From an uncultured Clostridia bacterium (GTDB taxonomy: Bacteria > Bacillota > Clostridia > Oscillospirales > Oscillospiraceae), in NCBI GenBank assembly GCA_945918815.1, contig CAMEIU010000081.1:1-9301 (forward strand): DNA of 9,301 bases, written 5' to 3'. Numbering within the stretch: position 1 is the first letter of the stretch; each line of letters starts with the position of its first letter. The notes beneath the pieces were generated by a model. It was not told where the DNA came from and did not search any database. It was given only the letters and a program-made list of their open reading frames with translations. Shown one piece after another: positions 1 through 5,593 of this stretch. A program made the translations under genes and the position numbers.

Positions 1-489
1 CTCCTCGACCTCCTCGGGGCGGGTGTAGGAAGCGGCGTGCGCAGCGACCTTCACATCGTCCTCAACGCCGGCCAGGGTGCCCAGCTCGGCCTCGACCACG
101 ACGCCGTGGTCATGGGCGTACTCGACGACCTTCTTGGTGATCTCGATGTTCTCTTCAAAGGGCTTGGAGGAAGCGTCGATCATGACGGAGGTGAAGCCGC
201 CGTCGATGCAGGCCTTGCAGGTCTCAAAGTCGGGGCCATGGTCCAGGTGCAGCACGATGGGGATCTCGGGGCACTCCTGCACGGCGGCCTCCACCAGCTT
301 CACCAGGTAGGTGTGGTTGGCATAGGCGCGGGCGCCCTTGGAGACCTGGAGAATGACGGGGGCCTTCTCCTCGCGGCAGGCTTCAGTGATGCCCTGCACG
401 ATTTCCATGTTGTTGACATTGAAAGCGCCGACGGCGTAGCCGCCGTTGTAGGCCTTCTCGAACATTTCTTTGGAAGTTACCAGAGGCAT
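1..489 (-). CDS. fba: Class II fructose-bisphosphate aldolase, partial (C-terminus beyond window)
   Basis: Cytosolic glycolytic/gluconeogenic enzyme that reversibly splits fructose 1,6-bisphosphate into dihydroxyacetone phosphate and glyceraldehyde 3-phosphate, using a divalent metal, usually zinc. The first 163 residues are visible; family members usually have about 280-310, so roughly the last 40% lies outside. Seen: the N-terminal MPLVTSKEMF and GAFNVNNME (residues 21-29), the LHLDHG segment with Asp83 (catalytic position in the family) and metal-ligand-type His84, the SVMIDAS strand (101-107), and VEAELGTLAGVEDD (132-145), all standard for class II enzymes. The ATG at 489-487 is chosen because AAGGAG (complement of 499-504) lies 9 bases upstream and the conserved N-terminus begins there. 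The gene diverges from the phosphofructokinase, whose product is its substrate. No frameshift is seen in the visible part. Identity is near certain; the exact subgroup cannot be judged. Confidence 0.97.
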   Translation of the reverse strand, partial: MPLVTSKEMFEKAYNGGYAVGAFNVNNMEIVQGITEACREEKAPVILQVSKGARAYANHTYLVKLVEAAVQECPEIPIVLHLDHGPDFETCKACIDGGFTSVMIDASSKPFEENIEITKKVVEYAHDHGVVVEAELGTLAGVEDDVKVAAHAASYTRPEEVEE

Positions 490-522
490 GGGAAACAACT
501 CCTTATTTTGGTTTCTGTGCTT

Positions 523-551
523 ATTCTACCAAATCGGTAAAAAAAATGCAA
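523..551 (-). promoter_or_regulatory. Sigma-A promoter of the aldolase gene
   Basis: Read on the minus strand, a -35 box TTGCAT (551-546), a 17-base spacer and a -10 box TAGAAT (528-523) give near-consensus spacing and sequence. Transcription should start near 516, leaving a leader of about 27 bases with the AAGGAG ribosome site at 504-499. No operator symmetry was noticed. Confidence 0.75.
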
Positions 552-560
552 TAGACGAAG

Positions 561-589
561 TTTACAACCTGCCCGGTTTGTGCTATATT
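561..589 (+). promoter_or_regulatory. Extended -10 sigma-A promoter of the phosphofructokinase gene
   Basis: TTTACA (561-566), a 17-base spacer, then TATATT (584-589) preceded by TG at 581-582, an extended -10 feature. The start should be near 596, giving a leader of about 84 bases. The leader contains a small hairpin just before the ribosome site (AAACCA 643-648 and TGGTTT 653-658, 4-base loop); its role is unknown. The two divergent -35 boxes (this one and that of the aldolase) are only 9 bases apart. Confidence 0.75.
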
Positions 590-679
590 GTATTTTGTAA
601 GATTTGGGCCTTCTGTGGAGTATCCCATCAGAATCGCATACGAAACCATCTCTGGTTTTAGAATTAGGAGGAATTTTCT

Positions 680-1918
680 ATGAACACACCTTTGAAGGGC
701 GCGGCCATCATCGGCCAGTCCGGCGGCCCCTCGTCCGTCATCAACGCCAGCGCCTACGGCGTCATCAAGACCGCCCTGGAGAGCGAGTACATCACCAAGG
801 TGTACGGCGCCAACCACGGCATCAAGGGCGTTCTCAACGACCGCCTGATGATCATGGACGAGGAAGATCCCAAGGAACTGGAGCGGCTGCTCTACACCCC
901 TTCTTCCGCCCTGGGCTCCTGCCGCTATAAGATCGCCGATCCCGATGTGGACGACACCGATTACAAGCGCATCCTGGAGATCTTTAAGAAGTACGATGTC
1001 CGCTACTTCTTCTACAACGGCGGCAACGACTCCATGGACACCTGCAACAAGATCTCCAAGTACATGGCCAAGGTCGGCTATGAATGCCGCGTCATCGGCG
1101 TGCCCAAGACCATCGACAACGACCTGTTCGGCACCGACCACTGCCCCGGCTTCGCCTCCGCCGCCAAGTACATCGCCACCTCCGTCATGGAAGTGTCCCG
1201 CGACTGCCATGTCTATGACACCGGCATGATCACCATCATCGAGTGCATGGGCCGTCACGCCGGCTGGCTGACCGCCGCTGCCGAGCTGGCCAACACCATG
1301 GGCGACGGCCCCGACTTCATCTATGTCCCCGAAGTGGACTTCGACATGGATCAGTTCGTGAAGGACGTCTCCGAGCGTTACGCCCAGAACAAGAACTGCA
1401 TCGTGGCCGTCTCCGAGGGCATCCACTACGCCGACGGCTCCTTCGTCTCCGAGGCCAAGACCTCTGCCACCGATGGCTTCGGCCATGCCCAGCTGGGCGG
1501 TCTGGCTGCTACCCTGGCCAACATCATGAAGGAAAAGACCGGCGCCAAGGTCCGCGGCATCGAGCTGAGCCTGCTGCAGCGCTGCGCCGCCCACTGCGCC
1601 TCCGGCACCGACATCCAGGAGAGCTTCTCCGCCGGTAAGGCCGCCGTGGAAGCCGCTCTGGCCGGCGAGACCGACCGGATGGTGGGCTTCGAGTGCAGCC
1701 GTGAGAATGGCTACACCTGCAAGACCAAGCTGTTCGAGCTGAGCAAGGTCGCCAACTTCGAGCAGAAGCTGCCCGTGGAGTGGATCAATGCCGAGCACAA
1801 CGGCGTGACCCAGGACTTCGTCAACTACTGCCTGCCTCTGATCCAGGGCGAGACCCCCATGGTCAAGGAAAACGGCCTGCCCCGCTTCTGCAACCTGAAG
1901 AAGGTCTTCGCGGAGTAA
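680..1918 (+). CDS. pfp: 6-phosphofructokinase, PPi-type active-site signature (B2-like)
   Basis: Phosphorylates fructose 6-phosphate to fructose 1,6-bisphosphate, the committed step of glycolysis, in the cytosol. The 412 residues match the usual length of the longer PPi-type family rather than the ~320 of the classical bacterial ATP enzyme. Seen in order: the phosphate-binding loop GQSGGPSSVINAS (12-24), YNGGNDSMDT (112-121), the catalytic PKTIDNDL (142-149) and MGRHAGW (190-196). In ATP enzymes the two selectivity positions are glycine (GGDGS and PGTIDND). Here they are Asp117 and Lys143, the pair that marks PPi-dependent enzymes, which makes the reaction reversible. Donor choice is therefore inferred from these residues, not proven; some ATP enzymes also carry the lysine. 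The start has AGGAGG at 666-671, 8 bases upstream of the ATG. It is divergent from the aldolase and followed by a terminator-like hairpin. Confidence 0.93.
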   Translation: MNTPLKGAAIIGQSGGPSSVINASAYGVIKTALESEYITKVYGANHGIKGVLNDRLMIMDEEDPKELERLLYTPSSALGSCRYKIADPDVDDTDYKRILEIFKKYDVRYFFYNGGNDSMDTCNKISKYMAKVGYECRVIGVPKTIDNDLFGTDHCPGFASAAKYIATSVMEVSRDCHVYDTGMITIIECMGRHAGWLTAAAELANTMGDGPDFIYVPEVDFDMDQFVKDVSERYAQNKNCIVAVSEGIHYADGSFVSEAKTSATDGFGHAQLGGLAATLANIMKEKTGAKVRGIELSLLQRCAAHCASGTDIQESFSAGKAAVEAALAGETDRMVGFECSRENGYTCKTKLFELSKVANFEQKLPVEWINAEHNGVTQDFVNYCLPLIQGETPMVKENGLPRFCNLKKVFAE

Positions 1919-1932
1919 TTTTAAAACATGTA

Positions 1933-1976
1933 CTGCCGCGCCGGGCATCTGACCGGCGCGGCAGCGCATTCTTTCT
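1933..1976 (+). terminator. Terminator-like hairpin after the phosphofructokinase gene
   Basis: A perfect 12-bp GC-rich stem (1933-1944 with 1953-1964, 8-base loop) begins 14 bases after the stop codon and is followed by a weak, interrupted T-rich tail (CATTCTTTCTGT). The stem is strong but the tail is poor, so termination may be incomplete. Confidence 0.65.
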
Positions 1977-2069
1977 GTCGCTTTCTCGCCAGTTTGATGG
2001 GAAATCGCCGCATCTTCCGGACTTTTTTCGACAGTTTTTACAAACTTGCGTTCAATGGGAAAAAGCGCA

Positions 2070-2098
2070 TTGACAGGGAATTATCCCCGTGGTAGGAT
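2070..2098 (+). promoter_or_regulatory. Sigma-A promoter of the riboswitch-controlled ABC importer operon
   Basis: Perfect -35 TTGACA (2070-2075), a 17-base spacer and -10 TAGGAT (2093-2098). The predicted start near 2105 lies just upstream of the lysine riboswitch and gives a leader of about 285 bases before the binding-protein gene. The stretch between the previous hairpin and this promoter (1977-2069) holds nothing I recognise. Confidence 0.8.
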
Positions 2099-2116
2099 AC
2101 AGAAAATTGAATCGCT

Positions 2117-2275
2117 CGGATAGAGGCGCGGGATTCATCAGTAACCTTCGGCAAGGCCAGGCAGCCGCCGGAGGAGAAAGGGGATTCCGCCGAAGCGTCG
2201 GGACCGCCTGACTTCTGACGCTGGGCTGGGGGAGAACATCCTTCAGACTGTCACAGTTTTGTGAAGCGCTATCGA
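2117..2275 (+). promoter_or_regulatory. Lysine riboswitch (L box) aptamer
   Basis: The leader RNA carries the landmarks of the lysine aptamer in the right order: GATAG then AGGCGCG (2119-2130), AGTA (2140-2143), GCCGAAG (2189-2195), CTGGGCTGGG (2221-2230) and ACTGTCA (2247-2253). Helices can be drawn: P1 from GATAG 2119-2123 with CTATC 2269-2273; P4 from GCGTCGGGA 2195-2203 with TTCTGACGC 2213-2221; and P5 from TCACA 2251-2255 with TGTGA 2260-2264. The layout around P1 and P5 parallels the known Thermotoga maritima lysine aptamer. The family normally binds free lysine and shuts off expression, usually by transcription termination in Firmicutes. Here it stands before an amino-acid importer, so lysine should repress uptake. 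The assignment is from recalled consensus; a covariance search would settle it. Confidence 0.9.
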
Positions 2276-2282
2276 TGGCTGC

Positions 2283-2300
2283 GCGGCAGAGACCTGCCGC
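2283..2300 (+). other. Small hairpin in the riboswitch expression platform
   Basis: A perfect 7-bp stem, GCGGCAG (2283-2289) with CTGCCGC (2294-2300) and a 4-base loop AGAC, starts 9 bases after the 3' strand of aptamer helix P1. It is followed by TGGTTTTCC, not a proper T-tract. It may be part of the on/off switch or a spacer hairpin; I could not derive a convincing antiterminator from it. Confidence 0.45.
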
Positions 2301-2310
2301 TGGTTTTCCG

Positions 2311-2350
2311 TGGACCGCTTGACAAGGCGGTCCAATTTGATTCTATATTA
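2311..2350 (+). terminator. Probable riboswitch-controlled attenuator
   Basis: Perfect 8-bp stem TGGACCGC (2311-2318) with GCGGTCCA (2327-2334), 8-base loop, followed by the A/T-rich run ATTTGATTCTATATTA. It sits between the lysine aptamer and the first gene of the importer operon, the expected place for a ligand-induced terminator. The tail is U-rich but not uniform, so efficiency is uncertain. The 3' arm is also complementary to 2201-2208 in aptamer helix P4 and its loop. Confidence 0.6.
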
Positions 2351-2389
2351 TTATGATTCCCCAATGGGGAAAAGAGAAAGGTGAGAAAC

Positions 2390-3241
2390 ATGAAAAAGAT
2401 TGTATCCCTGCTGCTGGCGTTGATGCTGGTCCTGTCCCTGGCGGCCTGCGGCTCCAAGGCGGAAACCGCGTCTGTGCCCTCCGGCGTGGAGGACGGCGTC
2501 CTGACCGTGGCCATGGAGTGCGCCTACGCCCCCTACAACTGGTCCCAGCCCGACGATTCCAACGGCGCCGTGCCCATTGCCAACGCCCCCGGCAACTATG
2601 CCAACGGCTATGACGTCATGATGGCCAAGAAGCTCTGTGAGGCCAACGGCTGGGAGCTGGAGGTCATGCAGCTGGATTGGGACTCCCTGGTCCCTGCCGT
2701 CCAGAATGGCACCGTGGACGCGGTCATCGCCGGTCAGTCCATGACCGCCGAACGTATGGAGAAGGTGGACTTCGCCGGTCCCTATCTCTACGCCACCATC
2801 ATCTGCCTGACCAAGGCCGACAGCCCGCTGGCCTCTGCCAAGGGTATCTCCGAGCTGTCCGGCACCTGCACCAGCCAGATGGGCACCATCTGGTATGACA
2901 CCTGCCTGCCCCAGATCGCCGGCGCGCAGATCCAGACGGCCGCCGAGTCCGCCCCCGCCATGCTCATGGCCCTGGAGACCGGCGCGGTGGACTTCGTCTG
3001 CACCGACATGCCCACCGGCCAGGGCGCTCTGCTGGCCTACCCGGACATGGTCCTGCTGGACTTTGCCGGCAGCGGCGACGACTTTGAGGTCTCCGACGAG
3101 GACGTGAACATCGGCATCTCCATCATGAAGGGCAACACCGTCCTGAAGGAGGCCCTGGACAGCATCCTGTCCACCATGACCGCCGACGACTTCAACGCCC
3201 TTATGGCCGAAGCCATCGCTGTCCAGCCCATTGGAGAATAA
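2390..3241 (+). CDS. Amino acid ABC importer substrate-binding lipoprotein (family 3), probably for lysine
   Basis: Captures an amino acid outside the membrane and delivers it to the permease. The 283 residues start with a lipoprotein signal peptide: two lysines, a leucine-rich core and the lipobox LAAC with lipidated Cys20. The mature part has family 3 binding-protein features: the first lobe opens with MECAYAPYNW (42-51), then GYDVMMAKKL (73-82), then AGQSMTAER (114-122), where Arg122 matches the arginine that grips the substrate carboxylate in HisJ/LAO-type proteins, followed by VDFAGPY. Asp206 in the second lobe is placed like the aspartate that binds the amino group. The ATG at 2390 is preferred over an in-frame GTG at 2381, since AAAGGTG at 2377-2383 is a well-spaced ribosome site for it. 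It is first in the operon behind a lysine riboswitch; the lysine assignment rests on that context, not on pocket residues. Confidence 0.9.
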   Translation: MKKIVSLLLALMLVLSLAACGSKAETASVPSGVEDGVLTVAMECAYAPYNWSQPDDSNGAVPIANAPGNYANGYDVMMAKKLCEANGWELEVMQLDWDSLVPAVQNGTVDAVIAGQSMTAERMEKVDFAGPYLYATIICLTKADSPLASAKGISELSGTCTSQMGTIWYDTCLPQIAGAQIQTAAESAPAMLMALETGAVDFVCTDMPTGQGALLAYPDMVLLDFAGSGDDFEVSDEDVNIGISIMKGNTVLKEALDSILSTMTADDFNALMAEAIAVQPIGE

Positions 3242-3265
3242 ATTCATTGGACAATTGACAATGGT

Positions 3266-3297
3266 GTAAGGGCGACCGCAAGGGTCGCCCCTACGGC
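3266..3297 (+). repeat. Interspersed palindromic repeat, copy 1 (GCAAG loop)
   Basis: A hairpin of 12-base arms (3266-3277 and 3283-3294, one mismatch) around the loop GCAAG, within the 108-base gap between binding-protein and permease genes. The 32 bases match 8220-8251 at 31 of 32 positions. The flank carries short CATTG/CAATG and ACAATTGACAAT patterns, which may belong to a longer mobile or repetitive unit. Its place after a binding-protein gene recalls REP hairpins that protect upstream mRNA in enterobacterial importer operons; that role is only inferred here. Confidence 0.8.
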
Positions 3298-3349
3298 GTT
3301 GTACGGTCCTGCAATCTGAATTGACACCATATAGGAAAGGAAGCGCCCC

Positions 3350-4201
3350 ATGCAAAAGCTGATCGAATTGGCGTCGGACGTCGCCGCCCTTTGGGGAAAA
3401 TATCACAGCTCCTATCTCACCGGTATTCGCAATACCCTGATTCTGGCCGTGGTGGCCACGGTCATCGGCTGCCTCATCGGTTTTGTATGCGGCATCCTGA
3501 ACACCATCCCCCACTCGAAGACCGACCCGCCTCTGAAGCGATTCTTCCTGGCCCTGATCCGGGTCCTGGTCCGCATCTATGTGGAGGTGTTCCGCGGGAC
3601 CCCCATGGTGCTCCAGGCCGTGTTCATCTTCTACGGCCTGCCCTATTTCACCGATAACTCCGTGCAGTTCTCCGGCCTCCAGGGCATCTGGACCGCCGCC
3701 ATCCTGGTGGTGTCCATCAACACCGGCGCCTATATGGCCGAGTCGGTCCGGGGCGGCATCATCTCCATCGATCCCGGCCAGACTGAGGGCGCCATGGCCA
3801 TCGGCATGACCCATGTGCAGACCATGCTCCATGTGGTGCTGCCCCAGGCCCTGCGGAACATCCTGCCCCAGATCGGCAACAACTTTATCATCAACCTGAA
3901 GGATACCTCCGTCATGTTCATCATCGGCTTCACGGAGTTCTTCGCCACCCACAAGTCCGTGGCCGGGGCGACCTTCCAGTATTTCCCGTCCGCCGCCCTG
4001 GAGATGGTGGGCTATTTGTGCATGACCCTGGTGGCCTCCTTCCTGCTTCGCTGGCTGGAAAAGCGCCTGGACGGCGACAGCAGCTACGAGCTGGTGCAGG
4101 AGGATCCCCTGACCATGACCGCCGGGACCTACAAACACCCGGACAAGGGCAGCAACTTCGACGAGCGCAGCAAGGAGTATGACGGAAAGGAGGCGCGGTG
4201 A
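3350..4201 (+). CDS. Amino acid ABC transporter permease (HisM/GlnP type)
   Basis: Membrane-channel subunit of the importer, likely acting as a homodimer because only one permease gene is present. About five hydrophobic spans are visible in 283 residues: roughly 26-50, 66-80, 85-105, 112-130 and 178-198, with another at 217-237. Family marks include TGIRNTLILAV near the start, EVFRGTPMVLQ (79-89) and the EAA coupling loop EGAMAIGMTHVQTMLHVVLP (146-165), whose glycine and LP positions dock on the ATPase. A hydrophilic tail of about 40 residues (243-283) extends beyond the last span, longer than in many relatives. The start ATG has AAAGGAAG at 3336-3343. The stop codon lies one base before the ATPase start, so the two are probably translationally coupled. 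Substrate is inferred as lysine from the upstream riboswitch. Confidence 0.92.
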   Translation: MQKLIELASDVAALWGKYHSSYLTGIRNTLILAVVATVIGCLIGFVCGILNTIPHSKTDPPLKRFFLALIRVLVRIYVEVFRGTPMVLQAVFIFYGLPYFTDNSVQFSGLQGIWTAAILVVSINTGAYMAESVRGGIISIDPGQTEGAMAIGMTHVQTMLHVVLPQALRNILPQIGNNFIINLKDTSVMFIIGFTEFFATHKSVAGATFQYFPSAALEMVGYLCMTLVASFLLRWLEKRLDGDSSYELVQEDPLTMTAGTYKHPDKGSNFDERSKEYDGKEAR

Positions 4202-4202
4202 C

Positions 4203-4943
4203 ATGGGCGAGACCATTCTGCAGATCAACCATCTGTCCAAGGCCTTCGGCGCCAATGTGGTCCTGCGGGACATCGACTTCACCGTGGAAAAGGGAGATGT
4301 GACCTCCATCATCGGGGCCTCCGGCTCTGGCAAGTCCACCCTCCTGCGGTGCATCAATTTGCTGGAAACCCCCACCTCCGGTGAGATTCTCTACCACAAC
4401 CAAAACGTGGCCGGACGGAAGGTCAAAGCGGCGGAATACCGCTCCCATGTGGGCATGGTGTTCCAGTCCTTCAATCTGTTCAACAACATGACTGTCCTGG
4501 AAAACTGCATGGTGGGCCAGATCAAGGTGCTGAAAAAGCACAAGGACGAGGCCCGGCAGAGCGCCCTGTACTACCTCCAGAAGGTGGGTATGGCCCCCTA
4601 CATCAACGCCAAGCCCCGGCAGATCTCCGGCGGCCAGAAGCAGCGGGTGGCCATCGCCCGGGCTCTGGCCATGGAGCCTGAGGTCCTGCTCTTCGACGAG
4701 CCCACCTCCGCCCTGGACCCGGAAATGGTGGGCGAGGTCTTGACCGTCATGCAGAAACTGGCCCAGGAGGGCATGACCATGCTGGTGGTGACCCACGAAA
4801 TGGCCTTCGCCCGGGACGTCAGCACCCGGGTGGTGTATATGAACCAGGGCGTCATCTGCGAGCAGGGCACGCCGGAGGCCATCTTCGGCAATCCCCAGCG
4901 GCAGGAGACCCGGGATTTCCTCAGCCGCTTCCGGCAGCAATAA
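4203..4943 (+). CDS. Polar amino acid ABC transporter ATPase (HisP/GlnQ type)
   Basis: Cytoplasmic nucleotide-binding subunit that powers the importer by ATP hydrolysis. The 246 residues are the standard length. All motifs are intact: Walker A GASGSGKST (38-46), Q-loop Gln88 in VFQSFNLF, signature ISGGQKQR (141-148), Walker B VLLFDEP with Asp165 and Glu166, D-loop SALDPE (169-174) and H-loop His198 in VVTHEM. The start at 4203 is chosen over the in-frame ATG at 4179 because AAAGGAGG at 4186-4193 lies 9 bases before it, and homologues begin close to this point; the earlier start would add eight residues, MTERRRGD, and overlap the permease. It is the last gene of the operon and is followed by a strong terminator. 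The SGGQKQ signature is a common variant. Identity is secure, substrate only by context. Confidence 0.95.
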   Translation: MGETILQINHLSKAFGANVVLRDIDFTVEKGDVTSIIGASGSGKSTLLRCINLLETPTSGEILYHNQNVAGRKVKAAEYRSHVGMVFQSFNLFNNMTVLENCMVGQIKVLKKHKDEARQSALYYLQKVGMAPYINAKPRQISGGQKQRVAIARALAMEPEVLLFDEPTSALDPEMVGEVLTVMQKLAQEGMTMLVVTHEMAFARDVSTRVVYMNQGVICEQGTPEAIFGNPQRQETRDFLSRFRQQ

Positions 4944-4958
4944 GAAATCGGGAAAGAG

Positions 4959-5004
4959 AATCCTCGCGCCCCCTTTGAAGGGGTGCGAGGATTATTATAA
5001 TTAT
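4959..5004 (+). terminator. Strong intrinsic terminator of the ABC importer operon
   Basis: A 14-bp stem (4959-4972 with 4980-4993, one G-T pair) with a 7-base loop, followed by the A/T-rich tail ATTATAATTAT. The stem begins 16 bases after the ATPase stop codon. The tail is also A/T-rich on the other strand, but no minus-strand gene ends here. Confidence 0.88.
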
Positions 5005-5032
5005 ACAACCAATTAACCTACTAAAATGATTC

Positions 5033-5061
5033 TTGACAAGCCCAACGAAAGTCCCTATAAT
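5033..5061 (+). promoter_or_regulatory. Perfect-consensus sigma-A promoter upstream of the HMA mini-ORF
   Basis: TTGACA (5033-5038), exactly 17 bases, then TATAAT (5056-5061): an exact match to the housekeeping consensus. A start near 5068 gives a leader of about 38 bases before the mini-ORF. There is no CsoR-like inverted repeat at this promoter, so it may be constitutive and could read through into csoR and copA. Confidence 0.85.
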
Positions 5062-5105
5062 GCGTCCAGAAGTGATCTGAATTTGATTCCGTACAGGAGG
5101 CGGCT

Positions 5106-5216
5106 ATGGCAAACAATCTTCTCCATCAAAGGCTGCAAATCGGCGGCATGACCTGTATCAACTGCCAGAACCGGATTGAAAAGGCGCTGCGCAGGACGGC
5201 GGGAAATAAGACTTGA
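5106..5216 (+). pseudogene. Truncated heavy-metal-associated (HMA) domain, 36 codons
   Basis: A short frame with a good ribosome site (CAGGAGG just before CGGCT and the ATG) encodes 36 residues ending in a TGA. The middle reads LQIGGMTCINCQNRIEKALR, the first strand, metal loop and first helix of an HMA domain with the Cu-binding GMTCxxC pair, Cys17 and Cys20. A complete HMA domain needs about 65-70 residues; here the second half is absent and the last residues (AGNKT) run into the next promoter. The same GGMTCINCQNRIEK style is familiar to me from the N-terminus of clostridial HMA-plus-membrane proteins, so it is probably the 5' remnant of a deleted gene. The alternative is a working small Cys peptide, since promoter and ribosome site are intact. 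The stop codon lies inside the -35 box of the csoR promoter. Confidence 0.7.
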
Positions 5217-5241
5217 CAAATACCCCTGGGAGGTATATAAT
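5213..5241 (+). promoter_or_regulatory. CsoR-controlled sigma-A promoter of csoR-copA
   Basis: TTGACA (5213-5218), exactly 17 bases, then TATAAT (5236-5241), a second exact consensus promoter about 180 bases after the first. The spacer is almost filled by a CsoR-type inverted repeat and another one overlaps the expected start near 5248, so the promoter should be shut when apo-CsoR is bound and opened by Cu(I). The leader to csoR is about 43 bases. Confidence 0.88.
5220..5236. promoter_or_regulatory. CsoR operator 1, in the promoter spacer
   Basis: Seventeen-base imperfect inverted repeat ATACCCCTGGGAGGTAT. The ATACC and GGTAT ends and the C/G-rich centre match the general form of known Cu-sensor CsoR operators (TACCC...GGGTA). 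It lies between the -35 and -10 boxes, overlapping the first base of the -10, so binding would block RNA polymerase. Confidence 0.75.
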
Positions 5242-5245
5242 GCAG

Positions 5246-5262
5246 ATACCTCACGGGGGTAT
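5246..5262. promoter_or_regulatory. CsoR operator 2, at the transcription start
   Basis: Second 17-base inverted repeat, ATACCTCACGGGGGTAT, centred 26 bases downstream of the first, about two and a half helical turns. It covers the predicted start site. The two sites share the ATACC and GGTAT ends but differ in the centre. Confidence 0.72.
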
Positions 5263-5290
5263 TTTGAACATGAGAAAGGGAGGCCGCCCC

Positions 5291-5584
5291 ATGGATTGCT
5301 GCTGCCATAAAACCAAGGAACGCTCGGAGGACGAGATCAAGAAGCTGCTGAACCGGCTCAGCCGGATTGAGGGGCAGATTCGGGGCATCCGGGGCATGGT
5401 GGAGCGGGGTGCCTACTGTACGGACATTCTGGTCCAGTCCGCGGCGGTGACGGCGGCGGTCAACGCCTTCAACAAGGAGCTGCTGGCCAACCACATCCGC
5501 ACCTGCGTCGCCACCGACATCCGCGACGGCAAGGACGAGGTCATCGACGAACTGGTGGAGACCTTGCAGAAGCTGATGAAATAA
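5291..5584 (+). CDS. csoR: Copper-sensing transcriptional repressor CsoR
   Basis: Cytosolic all-helical repressor of the CsoR/RcnR family that leaves DNA when it binds Cu(I). The 97 residues are the normal length. The family core LNRLSRIEGQIRGI (20-33) is followed by the metal residues in Cu(I)-type order: Tyr42-Cys43, then His68 and Cys72 in HIRTC, the Cys-His-Cys set of copper sensors rather than the His-rich set of Ni/Co RcnR. The start at 5291 is chosen because GGGAGG at 5278-5283 is well spaced and homologues begin here; upstream in-frame starts would run through the operator. Oddity: three consecutive cysteines and a histidine (residues 3-6) at the N-terminus, outside the known site. 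The gene lies directly behind two operator-like repeats and upstream of copA, so it should repress itself and the exporter. Confidence 0.95.
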   Translation: MDCCCHKTKERSEDEIKKLLNRLSRIEGQIRGIRGMVERGAYCTDILVQSAAVTAAVNAFNKELLANHIRTCVATDIRDGKDEVIDELVETLQKLMK

Positions 5585-5593
5585 GACCTTGAA

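Noticed and set aside
521..1969. 482-codon minus-strand open frame opposite the phosphofructokinase gene
   Set aside because: Shadow frame created by G/C-rich third positions of the plus-strand gene. It has a low-complexity Gly/Ala/Val/Asp/His composition, no recognisable motif, and spans the divergent promoters.
3266..3297. CRISPR repeat or transcription terminator
   Set aside because: Only single units with no regular spacing, so not CRISPR. The hairpin has no T-tract and lies inside an operon, so a terminator is unlikely.
4179..4202. Earlier in-frame ATG for the ABC ATPase
   Set aside because: It would put the AAAGGAGG ribosome site inside the gene and add MTERRRGD, which homologues lack. 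The start at 4203 has that site at the right spacing.
2351..4375. 674-codon minus-strand open frame across the ABC importer operon
   Set aside because: Antisense to three clearly functional genes, with low-complexity Gly/His/Asp/Val content. It contains a translation of the intergenic repeat (RRGDPCGRPY-like), a common artefact of such repeats.
5213..5290. Upstream in-frame starts for csoR
   Set aside because: They would make the -10 box and both operators coding. The start at 5291 has a good ribosome site and gives the normal CsoR length.
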